Of a DNA stretch of 64,000 bases, positions 8,346 to 17,852 are shown piece by piece. Below the pieces are notes generated by a model. It made no database searches, was not told where the DNA came from, and saw only the letters and a program-made list of their open reading frames with translations. The translations under genes and the position numbers were made by a program. Source of the stretch: Flavobacteriales bacterium (GTDB taxonomy: Bacteria > Bacteroidota > Bacteroidia > UBA10329); NCBI GenBank assembly GCA_020635495.1, contig JACJZQ010000018.1, positions 1-64,000 on the forward strand, read 5' to 3'. Numbering within the stretch: the stretch's first letter is position 1; each line of letters begins with the position of its first letter.

Positions 8346-8959
8346 AACGTTTGCTTTTGCCGATACTAATTCTCTCCCTTTCAGGCTGCTTCGAAGAACA
8401 GCCCAAGATTCCGCAGTACATTGCTCAGCAGAATATTGATGTTGCAACCGATTCGGTCATCTGCCATTCCTTTTGGGAAGGGTTTGAGAATTACGTCATC
8501 TATAATTCGAACCCTTATGATTCGGTTCACTGGTTCAAAGGCAATTCATTTGTCTCGAATGATGACACACTCTTTGTTCCGACAGGTGTAAACGGTTGGA
8601 GTCAGATCAATTGCCTTGCCTTCAATGGCACTGATACCATCGAACACTCCCTACAGTTGAATTACTGTGGTCGTTTTATTTACATACCTACGGCATTCAC
8701 CAATGATGGAGATGGTGTGAATGAATATTGGCAGCCCATAGTGAATTTTGAAGCCGACCCAGTTCCGTATTCCATTTACTGGGAGATCCGAACGCTTGAT
8801 GGTGTTAAAGTATTCTCAACCAGCGATCCCAATGGAAGATGGGACGGCTATGTAGATGGTTACTTGCTTCCGCGAGGGGCCTACCTATTCTATATTGAAT
8901 TGACCATTGGTTCGGAGGAACCGGTGATCTACACGGGTTCGCTCGATATGATCGGATAA
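8342..8959 (+). CDS. Lipoprotein with a gliding-motility C-terminal (type B sorting) domain
   Basis: The ATG at 8342 overlaps the PorP stop (ATGA) and starts a lipoprotein signal with lipobox LSGC, lipid-attachment Cys at about residue 16. The middle is short and unassigned. The last 90 residues form a CHU_C-like domain: YIPTAFTNDGDGVNEYWQP, then YWEIRTLDGVKVFSTSDPNGRWDGY and LPRGAYLFYIEL. This domain is the type B signal that delivers proteins to the type IX system. A lipobox combined with this domain is unusual, since most such cargo has a plain signal peptide. It is likely the partner of the PorP/SprF-like protein. Confidence 0.8.
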   Translation: MKRLLLPILILSLSGCFEEQPKIPQYIAQQNIDVATDSVICHSFWEGFENYVIYNSNPYDSVHWFKGNSFVSNDDTLFVPTGVNGWSQINCLAFNGTDTIEHSLQLNYCGRFIYIPTAFTNDGDGVNEYWQPIVNFEADPVPYSIYWEIRTLDGVKVFSTSDPNGRWDGYVDGYLLPRGAYLFYIELTIGSEEPVIYTGSLDMIG

Positions 8960-8964
8960 AAGAA

Positions 8965-8987
8965 AAGCCCTGCTCAACGCAGGGCTT
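8965..8987 (-). terminator. Terminator of sucC
   Basis: A 9-bp perfect stem (8965-8973 with 8979-8987) and a five-base loop. Read on the reverse strand, it is followed by TTTTCTTTT-like sequence, so it works best for sucC. It may also stop the forward lipoprotein transcript, but that side lacks a T run. Confidence 0.8.
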
Positions 8988-9019
8988 CCTAATTCACTGT
9001 TCTTCTAATTAACTTATCA

Positions 9020-10234
9020 CTAAGCAGAAAGTGCTTCTTGCACCTTCTCGGCAGCTTCTTTCAGCGCGATGGCAGACATTACTTTCAGGCCGCTCTCGTC
9101 AATGATCTTCTTAGCCTCTTCCGCGTTGGTTCCTTGCAAGCGGACAATGATCGGCACGTTGATCTCGCCCATGTTCTTGTAAGCATCTACAACGCCTTGA
9201 GCCACACGGTCGCAACGAACGATACCTCCGAAGATGTTCACCAAAATGGCTTTCACGTTCGGGTCTTTCAGAATGATTCGGAACGCTTGCTCTACGCGTG
9301 CAGCATCGGCAGTTCCGCCTACGTCCAAGAAGTTGGCAGGCTCAAAACCGAGCAACTTGATCATGTCCATGGTGGCCATTGCCAATCCGGCACCATTCAC
9401 CATACAACCCACGTTTCCGTCCAATTTCACGTAGTTCAAACCGACTTTTCCAGCCTCAACTTCTGTTGGATCCTCCTCGCTTTCATCACGCATTGCCGCA
9501 TAATCCGGATGGCGATAAAGTGCGTTTCCGTCCAAAGTGACCTTGGCATCAACGGCCAATATCTTATTGTCCGATGTTTTCAGAACAGGGTTGATCTCGA
9601 ACATGCTGCTATCACTCGACACATATGCCTTGTAAAGCGCAGCCACGAACTTGGCCATCTCCTTGAACGCCTGTCCGGAAAGACCCAAGTTGAAAGCCAC
9701 TTTACGTGCTTGGAATGGTTGAAGACCCAAGGCTGGATCGACCTCTTCCTTAAAAATGAGATGTGGCGTATGTTCGGCAACGGTTTCAATGTCCATTCCT
9801 CCTTCGGTGGAATACATGATCATGTTCTTGCCCGTGGCGCGGTTCATCAACACGCTCATGTAAAACTCGGATGTTTCGCTTTCTCCCGGGTAGTACACAT
9901 CCTCTGCAATGAGAACCTTGTTCACCTTCTTGCCTTTCTCGCCTGTTTGAAGCGTAACCAATGTTCCGCCCAAAATTCCCTTCACGGTCTCTTCAACCTT
10001 GTCGATTCCTTTGGCAAGAACAACTCCTCTTGAGCCTGTTTCCTGTACAGTTCCTTTTCCACGGCCACCCGCATGGATCTGTGCTTTTACCACATACCAG
10101 CCTGTGCCGGTCTCATCTGTCAATTCCTGTGCGGCCTTCACTGCATCCGCAGCATTATCGACCACTTTTCCTCTCTGTACAGTTACACCGAAACCGCTGA
10201 GAATGCCCTTGGCCTGATATTCATGAATATTCAT
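9020..10234 (-). CDS. sucC: Succinyl-CoA ligase (ADP-forming) subunit beta
   Basis: This is the ATP-grasp subunit of succinyl-CoA synthetase, which makes ATP from succinyl-CoA in the TCA cycle. The start at 10234 gives the canonical MNIHEYQAKGIL beginning; 19 more codons upstream are open but not conserved in kind. Further marks are AQIHAGGRGKG near 50 (ATP-grasp loop), FEINPVL and VDAKVTLD near 210-225 (metal ligands), and NIFGGIVRCD near 328-337. At 404 residues it is a little longer than the E. coli protein, as usual for Bacteroidota. The alpha subunit sucD is not adjacent. Confidence 0.97.
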   Translation of the reverse strand: MNIHEYQAKGILSGFGVTVQRGKVVDNAADAVKAAQELTDETGTGWYVVKAQIHAGGRGKGTVQETGSRGVVLAKGIDKVEETVKGILGGTLVTLQTGEKGKKVNKVLIAEDVYYPGESETSEFYMSVLMNRATGKNMIMYSTEGGMDIETVAEHTPHLIFKEEVDPALGLQPFQARKVAFNLGLSGQAFKEMAKFVAALYKAYVSSDSSMFEINPVLKTSDNKILAVDAKVTLDGNALYRHPDYAAMRDESEEDPTEVEAGKVGLNYVKLDGNVGCMVNGAGLAMATMDMIKLLGFEPANFLDVGGTADAARVEQAFRIILKDPNVKAILVNIFGGIVRCDRVAQGVVDAYKNMGEINVPIIVRLQGTNAEEAKKIIDESGLKVMSAIALKEAAEKVQEALSA

Positions 10235-10256
10235 ATGCTTAACTTTTTTGGAGTGC

Positions 10257-10264
10257 CGAAAGTA
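10257..10264 (-). promoter_or_regulatory. -7-like promoter element of sucC
   Basis: On the reverse strand this reads TACTTTCG, one change from TAnnTTTG, 22 bases before the sucC ATG. Confidence 0.4.
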
Positions 10265-10330
10265 GGGGTTTTTTGTAGCGAAACAGGGCAAAAAAGCGCA
10301 TAGTTTTCAAGATGGTTGTGAATTGACAGA

Positions 10331-10366
10331 AACGGTGGTCGGAGTCGTTCAACTCCGACCACCGTT
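10331..10366 (-). terminator. Strong hairpin after creD
   Basis: A 15-bp perfect stem (10331-10345 with 10352-10366) closes a six-base loop. It begins four bases after the creD stop when read on the reverse strand and is followed there by TTTCTGT. It can act as the creD terminator. Confidence 0.75.
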
Positions 10367-10370
10367 CATA

Positions 10371-11707
10371 CTACTTATTGACCCCGCGATACCAATCGAC
10401 CCTTCGGCTCCAGATCATGATTGTGGCAAGGATCAGGAACAGTCCGATGCTGCCAACGAGTAGGGCCGTGTCTTCCAATTGGAGTATCATGTAAATGAAG
10501 CCATACATTGCCGTTAAGAGGCCTGTGAGGAAAGCCGTCAACTTCTTGCTGCTGAGCATACTGGAACTATAAACCACGATCAGCAACGTGGTTGCCACAG
10601 CTGCGGCCAGATACGCCAGATTGAACCCAATGAATTCCGACAACGAAAGCAATAGAATGAAGAATATGGAAAGCGCCAGTCCGACAAGGATGTACTGGAT
10701 CGGGTGGATGCGCTTCTTATTGATCGTTTCCATGAAGAAGAACAGCATGAAAGTGAGCGAAATGAACAAGATGGCGTACTTGGCCGACCGCATGCTTTGC
10801 TGATAATGGTCATTAGGAGTGAACAGTTCAAACCCGAAGGTCGATTCATACAGACCACTTCGCTCGCCTGTCCATGCCTGAGGGAAATTGCGGTTCAGGT
10901 CGAGCACTTTCCATGTGGCGTCAAAACCGTCTTCTGTGATGGTGTGATCAGGAAGGAACGCTCCGTTGAAACTCGGGTCGGCCCAATCGCTGTGCAGGTC
11001 AACGCGTGTTGCTCTTCCCAGTGGAATGAAATTCAACGAACCGCTCCCGCGAAGGTTCAGGTCGATATTGAAAGCGAACTCATCTGCACCCGATACAGGC
11101 ATTCTGACCGAAATTCCTTCCTTGAACACCTCGCTGGTCGGAACTCCAGGATTGAATTCCGCGATGGTATCTCCGAATGAGATATTCACCTTCTCGCCTA
11201 TTCCGCGCATGTCGGGAATGCCCATACTGATGATGGCTTCGCCAGGAAGAAATTGGTCAACTGGAATATTCAACACCGCTGGGTCGGGCTTCTTGAACTT
11301 TCCGCTGATGTTCATTTTGGAATTGTAAACGACCACCTCATAAATGCTGCGGTGTCGGGTATCCGTGTCAACATCCGCCTTCACCGCAAGGTCGTCAGGC
11401 AGAAAGTGGCTCCAATGTCTGTAGTAGGTTCTCTTGCCGTCCTTGTCTTCCTTAAAAGTAACGTAGGGGACCGACAGCACTGGCCCGACCACTGTTTGAG
11501 AATTTCCCCATTTGTCGCTCACTTCGTCAATGGCTCTGGCGCTGGTGTGTTGCCGTTCTCGGATGATCTCATGTATCATCGAATTGGGAATGAGTAAAAC
11601 GAGAACAAGGATGGTGACGCTGAAATGCGCACCGTTACCGAGCCGTTCAGCCAGTTGTTGAACCTTTCGAATGCGCTCGGGTTTGAATTGGTGTTTGGTG
11701 TTTCCAT
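10371..11707 (-). CDS. creD: CreD-like inner-membrane protein, with one apparent frameshift near the N terminus
   Basis: CreD proteins are inner-membrane proteins with one N-terminal helix, a large periplasmic domain and about five C-terminal helices; in E. coli CreD belongs to the CreBC regulon. The long open frame (10371-11579) covers the periplasmic domain (SVPYVTF, RHWSHFLPDDL, IYEVVVYNSKMNISGKF) and the C-terminal helices (FISLTFMLFFFMETINKKRIHPIQYILVG). The missing first helix is encoded just upstream in another frame: the start at 11707 reads into NGSVTVRIS, and after a one-base slip near 11618-11628 the text continues SVTILVLVLLIPNSMIHE. One base seems to be lost next to a run of A. 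This is a sequencing error or a fresh mutation. Confidence 0.8.
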
Positions 11708-11815
11708 GAGAGTTGTTTTTTGTTTGGATTTAGGCCTGAACGCCTCCAATTGTCCGATTATTAAGTCATTAACAGACTTTAGGAATTGCACCGCTTGTCC
11801 GTATCATTGCAGCCC

Positions 11816-13066
11816 ATGGGAAGGATAGCTTTCGACCGATTTTTGCTGGATAATGGCCTGACGGTCATCGTTCATAAAGACACCTCCACACCGTTGGCGT
11901 GCCTCAATATCATGTATGATGTAGGCTCACGCGATGAAGACCCGGACCGAACCGGATTTGCGCATCTGTTCGAACACCTGATGTTCGGTGGGTCGGTCAA
12001 TATTCCTTCCTACGATTCACCACTTCAGGAAGCCAGCGGTTCCAATAACGCTTTCACCTCAACCGACATCACCAATTATTATATCACCCTTCCGGTGGAA
12101 AACCTTGAAACGGCATTTTGGTTGGAAAGCGACCGCATGCTGAATCTGGCTTTTACGGAAAAGAGTTTAGAAGTGCAACGCAACGTAGTGGTCGAGGAAT
12201 TCAGACAGCGATATCTCAATCAACCTTATGGAGACGCGTGGTTGCTGATGCGGCCCTTGGCGTTCAGCACGCATCCATATCAATGGGCCACGATCGGAAA
12301 GGAGGAAAAACACATTGAAGAGGCCACAATGGACGAGGTAAAAGCTTTCTACGCCAAACATTATCGACCCAAAAATGCGGTGATGGTGGTTGCTGGAAAT
12401 GTGGAAACGGAAGCTATTCGGGAACTGGCTGAAAAGTGGTTTGCTCCAATTATTAAGGGTGACAAACCTGTGAGAAATCTTCCCGCTGAACCTCCGCAGA
12501 AAAAGGCCGCTAGACTTGAGGTTGAGCGCCCCGTTCCGTTGGATGCCATCTATGTTTCGTTCCATATGTGTGGGCGGAATGATGACAACTACTTCGCGTG
12601 GGACCTGCTGTCAGACCTTCTTGGCGGTGGAAAATCCAGCCGATTGCAACAGCGTTTGGTGAAGGAGAAACGAATATTCACTTCGGCCAACGCCTTCATC
12701 ATGGGCGAAAAGGACCCGAGTCTTTTCACCATTGCGGGACATATTTCGCAGAATGTGACCGTGGAAGAAGCCGAAGCGGCCGTTTGGGAAGAGATAGCTC
12801 GGTTGAGTTCGGAACCGATTGAGGTCAGCGAGTTGGAAAAAGTGAAAAATCAGGTGGAAGCAAACCATGAGTTTGGCGAGATGAACCTTCTCAATCGCGC
12901 CATCGGACTCGCCTATCATGAACTTTTGGGTGATGTGAACGGAATCAATACCGAGGTTGAGAAATACGCCAAAGTCACACCTGCAACCATTCAGAATCTG
13001 GTCAGCGAACATTTGACGGCTGAAAACTCATCTACGCTCATTTACAGAAGGAAAACCGATGCTTGA
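11816..13066 (+). CDS. M16-family zinc peptidase, catalytic member
   Basis: The ATG at 11816 begins GRIAFDRFLLDNGLTVIVHKD, the normal start of M16B peptidases; a TTG 30 bases upstream is less likely. The inverted zinc motif HxxEH is present as H50-L-F-E-H54, in FAHLFEHLMFGGS, with a third ligand glutamate expected about 75 residues on (NVVVEEFRQRY). The second half is the paired inactive-type fold. The product should be a periplasmic metallopeptidase acting with the next gene, which overlaps it by eight bases. Confidence 0.93.
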   Translation: MGRIAFDRFLLDNGLTVIVHKDTSTPLACLNIMYDVGSRDEDPDRTGFAHLFEHLMFGGSVNIPSYDSPLQEASGSNNAFTSTDITNYYITLPVENLETAFWLESDRMLNLAFTEKSLEVQRNVVVEEFRQRYLNQPYGDAWLLMRPLAFSTHPYQWATIGKEEKHIEEATMDEVKAFYAKHYRPKNAVMVVAGNVETEAIRELAEKWFAPIIKGDKPVRNLPAEPPQKKAARLEVERPVPLDAIYVSFHMCGRNDDNYFAWDLLSDLLGGGKSSRLQQRLVKEKRIFTSANAFIMGEKDPSLFTIAGHISQNVTVEEAEAAVWEEIARLSSEPIEVSELEKVKNQVEANHEFGEMNLLNRAIGLAYHELLGDVNGINTEVEKYAKVTPATIQNLVSEHLTAENSSTLIYRRKTDA

Positions 13067-14333
13067 AAGAACCATCCAACCATCCTTCGGGAAGATCGAG
13101 GACATCAAATTGATGGAGCCCAAGGTGCATCATCTTGACAATGGCATTCCCATATTCAGTATCGATGCCGGTGCGCAGGAAGTCTTGCGGATTGAACTGG
13201 TCTTTGATGCCGGAACCGCATGTTCCGATCAGAAATTGGTGGCCTCAGCCACGAACAAATTGCTGACCGAAGGAACAACCTCCCATTCAGCCAAAGAAAT
13301 TGCTGAGTCGGTGGACTTCTTTGGCGCGTACTTGGAAACAGATGTTTCGCATGACGACAGTTCACTTGTTCTTTACACGCTGAGCAAGCACCTGAAAAGC
13401 ACCATCGGCACGTTGGCTGAAGTGTATTTCGATGCGAATTTTCCCGAACGGGAACTGGAAACCTACCTTCTGAAACACAAACAGGAACAGTTGGTGAACG
13501 AACAGAAAGTCAGCTATCTGTGTGCCAAGGGTTTCAGCGCGGCCTTGTTCGGAACGGAGCATCCTTACGGGCGTTCGGCAGACATTTCTGATTACGACCA
13601 GATCGGAAGGGACGCATTGGTCCAATTCCATGAATCGAGCATCAGGGACCGTGTGAAATACATTCTGGTTGCGGGAAAACTGACGGACACCACCATCAGT
13701 CAACTCAATAGCGCGTTGGGTCAGTCAGCCCGAAAACCGATCCCCGAAACGATTATTGGGCTTAATGCAGATACCCAGAAACAGGTTCATGTGGAAAAAA
13801 CCGATGCCGTTCAGAATGCGATCAAGATCGGTAGGGTGCTTTTCCCGCGCACGCATCCTGACCACGTTGGGGTTCAGATCCTTTCAGTGATATTGGGTGG
13901 CTATTTCGGTTCGAGATTGATGGCCAACATCCGAGAAGACAAGGGCTACACCTACGGTATTCATGCAGGAATTGCCAGTCTGAAACACAGTGGTTATCTC
14001 ACCATTTCAACCGAAGTGGGAGCCGATGTCTGTGACCCTGCGTTGGATGAAATCTTCAAGGAAATTGAAAAGCTGCGTAACGACCTCATTCCTACCCAAG
14101 AATTGGAATTGGTTCGGAATTACATGCTTGGTTCTGTGCTCAAAAGTATTGATGGCCCATTCAATCTGGCCAGTAAATGGCATGGTTACTTGAAACACGG
14201 TCTTGGAACGGATGCACATGATGACCTTATCCATCGCATCAAGACAATTACACCCGAACGACTCCGCGAATTGGCCAACACCTACCTGCAACGGAAGGAT
14301 CTCGTTCAGGTAACAGCTGGAAAACCATTCTAA
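13059..14333 (+). CDS. M16-family peptidase, non-catalytic partner subunit
   Basis: The 424 residues follow the M16 fold but the HxxEH zinc motif is absent: the equivalent region reads NKLLTEGTTSHSAKEIAESVDFF. The C-terminal half keeps the GGYFGSRLMANIREDKGYTYG stretch (about 286-306), which in partner subunits contributes the substrate-contact arginine-tyrosine pair. In two-subunit M16B enzymes one chain holds zinc and the other completes the chamber, as these overlapping genes suggest. No signal peptide is visible. Confidence 0.9.
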   Translation: MLERTIQPSFGKIEDIKLMEPKVHHLDNGIPIFSIDAGAQEVLRIELVFDAGTACSDQKLVASATNKLLTEGTTSHSAKEIAESVDFFGAYLETDVSHDDSSLVLYTLSKHLKSTIGTLAEVYFDANFPERELETYLLKHKQEQLVNEQKVSYLCAKGFSAALFGTEHPYGRSADISDYDQIGRDALVQFHESSIRDRVKYILVAGKLTDTTISQLNSALGQSARKPIPETIIGLNADTQKQVHVEKTDAVQNAIKIGRVLFPRTHPDHVGVQILSVILGGYFGSRLMANIREDKGYTYGIHAGIASLKHSGYLTISTEVGADVCDPALDEIFKEIEKLRNDLIPTQELELVRNYMLGSVLKSIDGPFNLASKWHGYLKHGLGTDAHDDLIHRIKTITPERLRELANTYLQRKDLVQVTAGKPF

Positions 14334-14432
14334 GTCCAAAGCAACTTTCGGTTCACACAAACGTTCTGTAAACGTGCTTAAAGCCCCTCGATCCGCGGGC
14401 AATAAATGGTAATTTAGCGCATTAGAGAGACC

Positions 14433-17400
14433 GTGCAGTTGAGCTTCCCTAAAAATCGTCTTTTTCAGCTTGCTTTTGCGTTGTTCATGAGTTTCATGGC
14501 CATGGGGAACCAAGCTTACGCTGGGCACATAATTGGAGGAGACATCTATTGGGAATGTATTGGTGGACAGTTCAAGTTCTATTTGACCTTGTACCGTGAC
14601 TGTAGCACCGGAACAGCAATCGACCCAAATGGTCATAATCTAGAGATTTGGAATGACACGACATATATCACTACCGTCAGTCTTGATTTGATTTCTCAGA
14701 CAGACATCAGTCCATCTGAATGTGGGATAACATGTGCGGGAGCCTCTTCTGGGGATGTCGCCACGGAACAGTTCATTTTTGCTTCCAATCCTATTTCCCT
14801 AGGTGCGGTGGTTCCCTCTCCCAATGGATTGACCATTACCTACCATCGCTGCTGCCGAAACCCTGTTGACAATCTTGTGGATGCGAACAACGCTGAAATC
14901 TATTACAGAGCCACTATGTACCCGTACAATGGCCAAGACCTTTCAACCTGCTATGATTCAAGCCCGCAATTTGCTGAGTTGCCTTTGGCTTTGATGTGTT
15001 CGGGATATCAGTTGCGGTATAACAGCAACGCCACCGATGCCGATGTTGATTCACTTACCTATAATCTAGCCCCTGCCTTAGGGGCCTATGCCAGTCTCAT
15101 CAGCTATGCTCCCGGTTATAGTCCAACCGCTCCTTTGCCTGGTCCGTCCCCAGTATCCTTAGATCCCGTAACTGGTCAGATGAATTACGATTCTCCCAAC
15201 AATACGCAAGGGCGCTGGAATTTGGTGACCGAGGTGCACGCATGGCGTTGTGGTCAGCGCATTTCAAGTACCATGCGGGAGATGAGCGTTTCCATCATTG
15301 CCTGCAGTGGCGCAAATAATATCCCTCAGGTTTCGAGCCCTAACTGGATGGCACCTGCCGGAAATACGGGTTATGAGGTAACCGTTTTGGCGGGTGACCT
15401 GGTAAATTTCACTTTGACAGGAACCGATAATGACATGACAGGCGGTAACGCACAGACATTGAGCTTCAGTGCGGTTGGTTCTCAGTTTGGAACCAATTTC
15501 ACCAATGCGAATGCTGGATGTACCAATCCACCTTGCGCCACCCTTTCGAATGTCACGCCTCCCGCAACGGGCAATGGTAGCATTTCCACCACATTCAATT
15601 GGCAGACGGACTGCAACCATGTGGCCAATCAAGGGGAATGTGCGACCTATTCCAGCACTTACAACTTCATCTTCCGTTTTCAGGATGATTTCTGCCCGGC
15701 AAAAGGCGTGAACATGGTGAACGTTGCCGTGACAGTAGTTGGCGAACCAATCATTCCAAGTCCAAAGCTCCATTGCGTGAGCACCGAATCCAATGGCGAC
15801 ATCACCCTCTATTGGCAGACGGTCACCGACAATAACGTTCCGCCATCTTTCGTGGAGTATGTCATTTTCCATAGTCAATCCTTGGCTGGACCTTACCAGG
15901 AAATTGGCACAGTGAGCAATATCAGCACGAACACTTACACGCACACCTCGGGTAATCCAGTTGCGGCACCATCCACATCCGGTCCGAATTTCTACCACGT
16001 CAGAACGCGTTCGGGATGCAATGATGCGGTTTTGGAAGCAGCGGTTGACACGCTCTCGTCCATCTACCTAACCATGACGGATATGGGTGCCACAGCCGAG
16101 TTGGACTGGACCCCGTTGGCCGTTCCCCTACTACCATCGTCCAATGGGCTTGGTTATGCGGTGTATCAGGAATACCCTGCTGGTTCGGGAGCTTGGACAC
16201 AGATCGGACTGACCGCTGGTACGCATTGGACAGTCCCTGTCATTTGGTGCAATGAGGATGTGAACTTCCGAATCGACCTTACCGACAACCTCACCTGCAC
16301 ATCTATGTCGAATGTAGATGGAGGAACGCTCAATAATCCCGCTCAGCCGGCACCCCAAGCAATCGACTCGTTGACCGTGGATCCGGTGACTGGGTTTGTA
16401 ACCGTATGCTGGTCGCCAAATCCTAGCACAAATGTGGTTCAGTACAACGTTCTTCTGAACCCGGATGCGTTTGCGTGGGTTCCCATGGACACAGTCTATG
16501 GATACAACAACACATGCTGGACGGACACTGTTTCAGATCCATCTGCACAACCGCTTTGGTATCAGGTTTATGCCACCAATAATTGTGGCATTCCGGGAGT
16601 TCCGGCCGGTTCCATTGCCAACAACACAGACCATCACGAGACCATGTTTCTCACCACCAAATATGACAGTTGTGAAATTTCAACGGATCTTAATTGGACC
16701 CGTTACTGGTATTGGGCAGAAGGTGTGAAGGAATATGAAGTTTACACTTCTGAAGAGAACGGTCCTTTCGTGAAAATAGGCACAACCACCGATACCCTCT
16801 TCACTCATGATGGATTGCACGAAACGGCCAATTACTGCTACATAGTCCGGGCTGTCAAGAACGTGGCGAATCGGATCACATCCACTTCTAATAAGAGTTG
16901 CATTCTGGCCTATGTGCCCAAACGTCCGGAGTACTCATACAATTACAACACAACGGTTCAGCCTGGTAATACGGGCATTGAAGAGTACTTTTTCGTTGAT
17001 AGCACAGCCGGTTATCTGGGATTTGAGATCCATCGAGGCAAATTTCCTGATGCCTTGAACAATCTTTGGTTCATCCCATTTGACCGGACTATGCGCTATT
17101 ATGAGTACACGGATGCTGGAGCGAGACCATCCTTCTACGATTACTACTACATCATCATTGGGGTTGATAACTGCAACCAATATGCCGACACGCTGAACAT
17201 GTCGCACACCATGCACCTGACGGCCGAGGCCTTCGCTGACCGCACCAACGACCTGGAATGGAACGCTTATGAGGGTTGGCGAGGTGACGTTGCCGCTTAC
17301 AATATCTACAGAAGCTATGATGGGGTTTTCGAATACCTCACTACGGTACCTCCAACGCAGTTGACCTATACCGATTCCATCCGTGAGATCATTATCGGAG

Positions 17401-17804
17401 AAGGTAATTTCTGTTACTATATCGAAGCGGTTGAGGGAATTGGTGACCCTGTCGGTCCGGTGGTCAGTCCGCCTGAACCTGTGCAATTCCTGGAAAAGAG
17501 CCGGTCCAACGAAGCCTGTGCCCATCAGCATCCGAATGTGTTCATGCCAAATGCATTCATGCCAGAAGGGGTGAATAACGTCTTCAAACCCGTGACGGTG
17601 TATGTGGATGCGAGCAGCTACCTCTTCCAGGTCTACAACCGTTGGGGCGGAAAAGTATTCGAGACCACTGACCCAGACAAGGGGTGGAACGGAGAAAATG
17701 GCGGCAAGAAGGAACCTCAGGGAGCCTATGTGTATTTCGTGCAATTTGTATCATCCAAAGGCGAGACCTATTCCAAAAGCGGTTCTGTGACCTTGATTCG
17801 ATAG
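14433..17804 (+). CDS. Large secreted protein with FN3-like repeats and a type B (CHU_C) sorting domain
   Basis: A GTG start at 14433 leads to a signal peptide ending near AYAGHIIGGD. The first 90 residues (GGDIYWECIGG, FYLTLYRDCS) are a known opening of large Bacteroidota surface proteins. The central part has several fibronectin-III-like modules, recognisable by repeated phrases of the type EYEVYTSEENGPFVKIG and YNIYRSYDGVFEYLTTV (about 480-1030). The final 90 residues (NVFMPNAFMPEGVNNVFKP, FQVYNRWGGKVFET, PQGAYVYFVQF) form the gliding-motility C-terminal domain, which targets cargo to the type IX secretion system. It is likely a surface adhesin; the ligand is unknown. Confidence 0.85.
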   Translation: MQLSFPKNRLFQLAFALFMSFMAMGNQAYAGHIIGGDIYWECIGGQFKFYLTLYRDCSTGTAIDPNGHNLEIWNDTTYITTVSLDLISQTDISPSECGITCAGASSGDVATEQFIFASNPISLGAVVPSPNGLTITYHRCCRNPVDNLVDANNAEIYYRATMYPYNGQDLSTCYDSSPQFAELPLALMCSGYQLRYNSNATDADVDSLTYNLAPALGAYASLISYAPGYSPTAPLPGPSPVSLDPVTGQMNYDSPNNTQGRWNLVTEVHAWRCGQRISSTMREMSVSIIACSGANNIPQVSSPNWMAPAGNTGYEVTVLAGDLVNFTLTGTDNDMTGGNAQTLSFSAVGSQFGTNFTNANAGCTNPPCATLSNVTPPATGNGSISTTFNWQTDCNHVANQGECATYSSTYNFIFRFQDDFCPAKGVNMVNVAVTVVGEPIIPSPKLHCVSTESNGDITLYWQTVTDNNVPPSFVEYVIFHSQSLAGPYQEIGTVSNISTNTYTHTSGNPVAAPSTSGPNFYHVRTRSGCNDAVLEAAVDTLSSIYLTMTDMGATAELDWTPLAVPLLPSSNGLGYAVYQEYPAGSGAWTQIGLTAGTHWTVPVIWCNEDVNFRIDLTDNLTCTSMSNVDGGTLNNPAQPAPQAIDSLTVDPVTGFVTVCWSPNPSTNVVQYNVLLNPDAFAWVPMDTVYGYNNTCWTDTVSDPSAQPLWYQVYATNNCGIPGVPAGSIANNTDHHETMFLTTKYDSCEISTDLNWTRYWYWAEGVKEYEVYTSEENGPFVKIGTTTDTLFTHDGLHETANYCYIVRAVKNVANRITSTSNKSCILAYVPKRPEYSYNYNTTVQPGNTGIEEYFFVDSTAGYLGFEIHRGKFPDALNNLWFIPFDRTMRYYEYTDAGARPSFYDYYYIIIGVDNCNQYADTLNMSHTMHLTAEAFADRTNDLEWNAYEGWRGDVAAYNIYRSYDGVFEYLTTVPPTQLTYTDSIREIIIGEGNFCYYIEAVEGIGDPVGPVVSPPEPVQFLEKSRSNEACAHQHPNVFMPNAFMPEGVNNVFKPVTVYVDASSYLFQVYNRWGGKVFETTDPDKGWNGENGGKKEPQGAYVYFVQFVSSKGETYSKSGSVTLIR

Positions 17805-17824
17805 TCGGTGGAAAACGGATGGCT

Positions 17825-17832
17825 TAACTTTG
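17825..17832 (+). promoter_or_regulatory. -7 promoter element of the M43 protease gene
   Basis: TAACTTTG is an exact match to TAnnTTTG, followed by C, 20 bases before the ATG at 17853. A -33 TTTG at standard spacing is not obvious. Confidence 0.5.
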
Positions 17833-17852
17833 CATGCTCAAACGTTGACCGA

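Noticed and set aside
9038..10033. Long forward open frame (331 codons) opposite sucC
   Set aside because: It is antisense to a clear sucC gene, has no recognisable motif and shows the cysteine- and histidine-rich text typical of a shadow frame.
13059..14333. Second M16 gene as a decayed peptidase because the HxxEH motif is missing
   Set aside because: Loss of the zinc motif is normal for the partner subunit of two-chain M16B peptidases, and the rest of the fold is intact.
15264..15998. Reverse open frame (244 codons) opposite the same secreted protein
   Set aside because: Again a shadow; composition follows the complementary codons.
16935..17744. Reverse open frame (269 codons) opposite the large type B secreted protein
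   Set aside because: Antisense shadow of a well-supported gene; no start context and no known motif.
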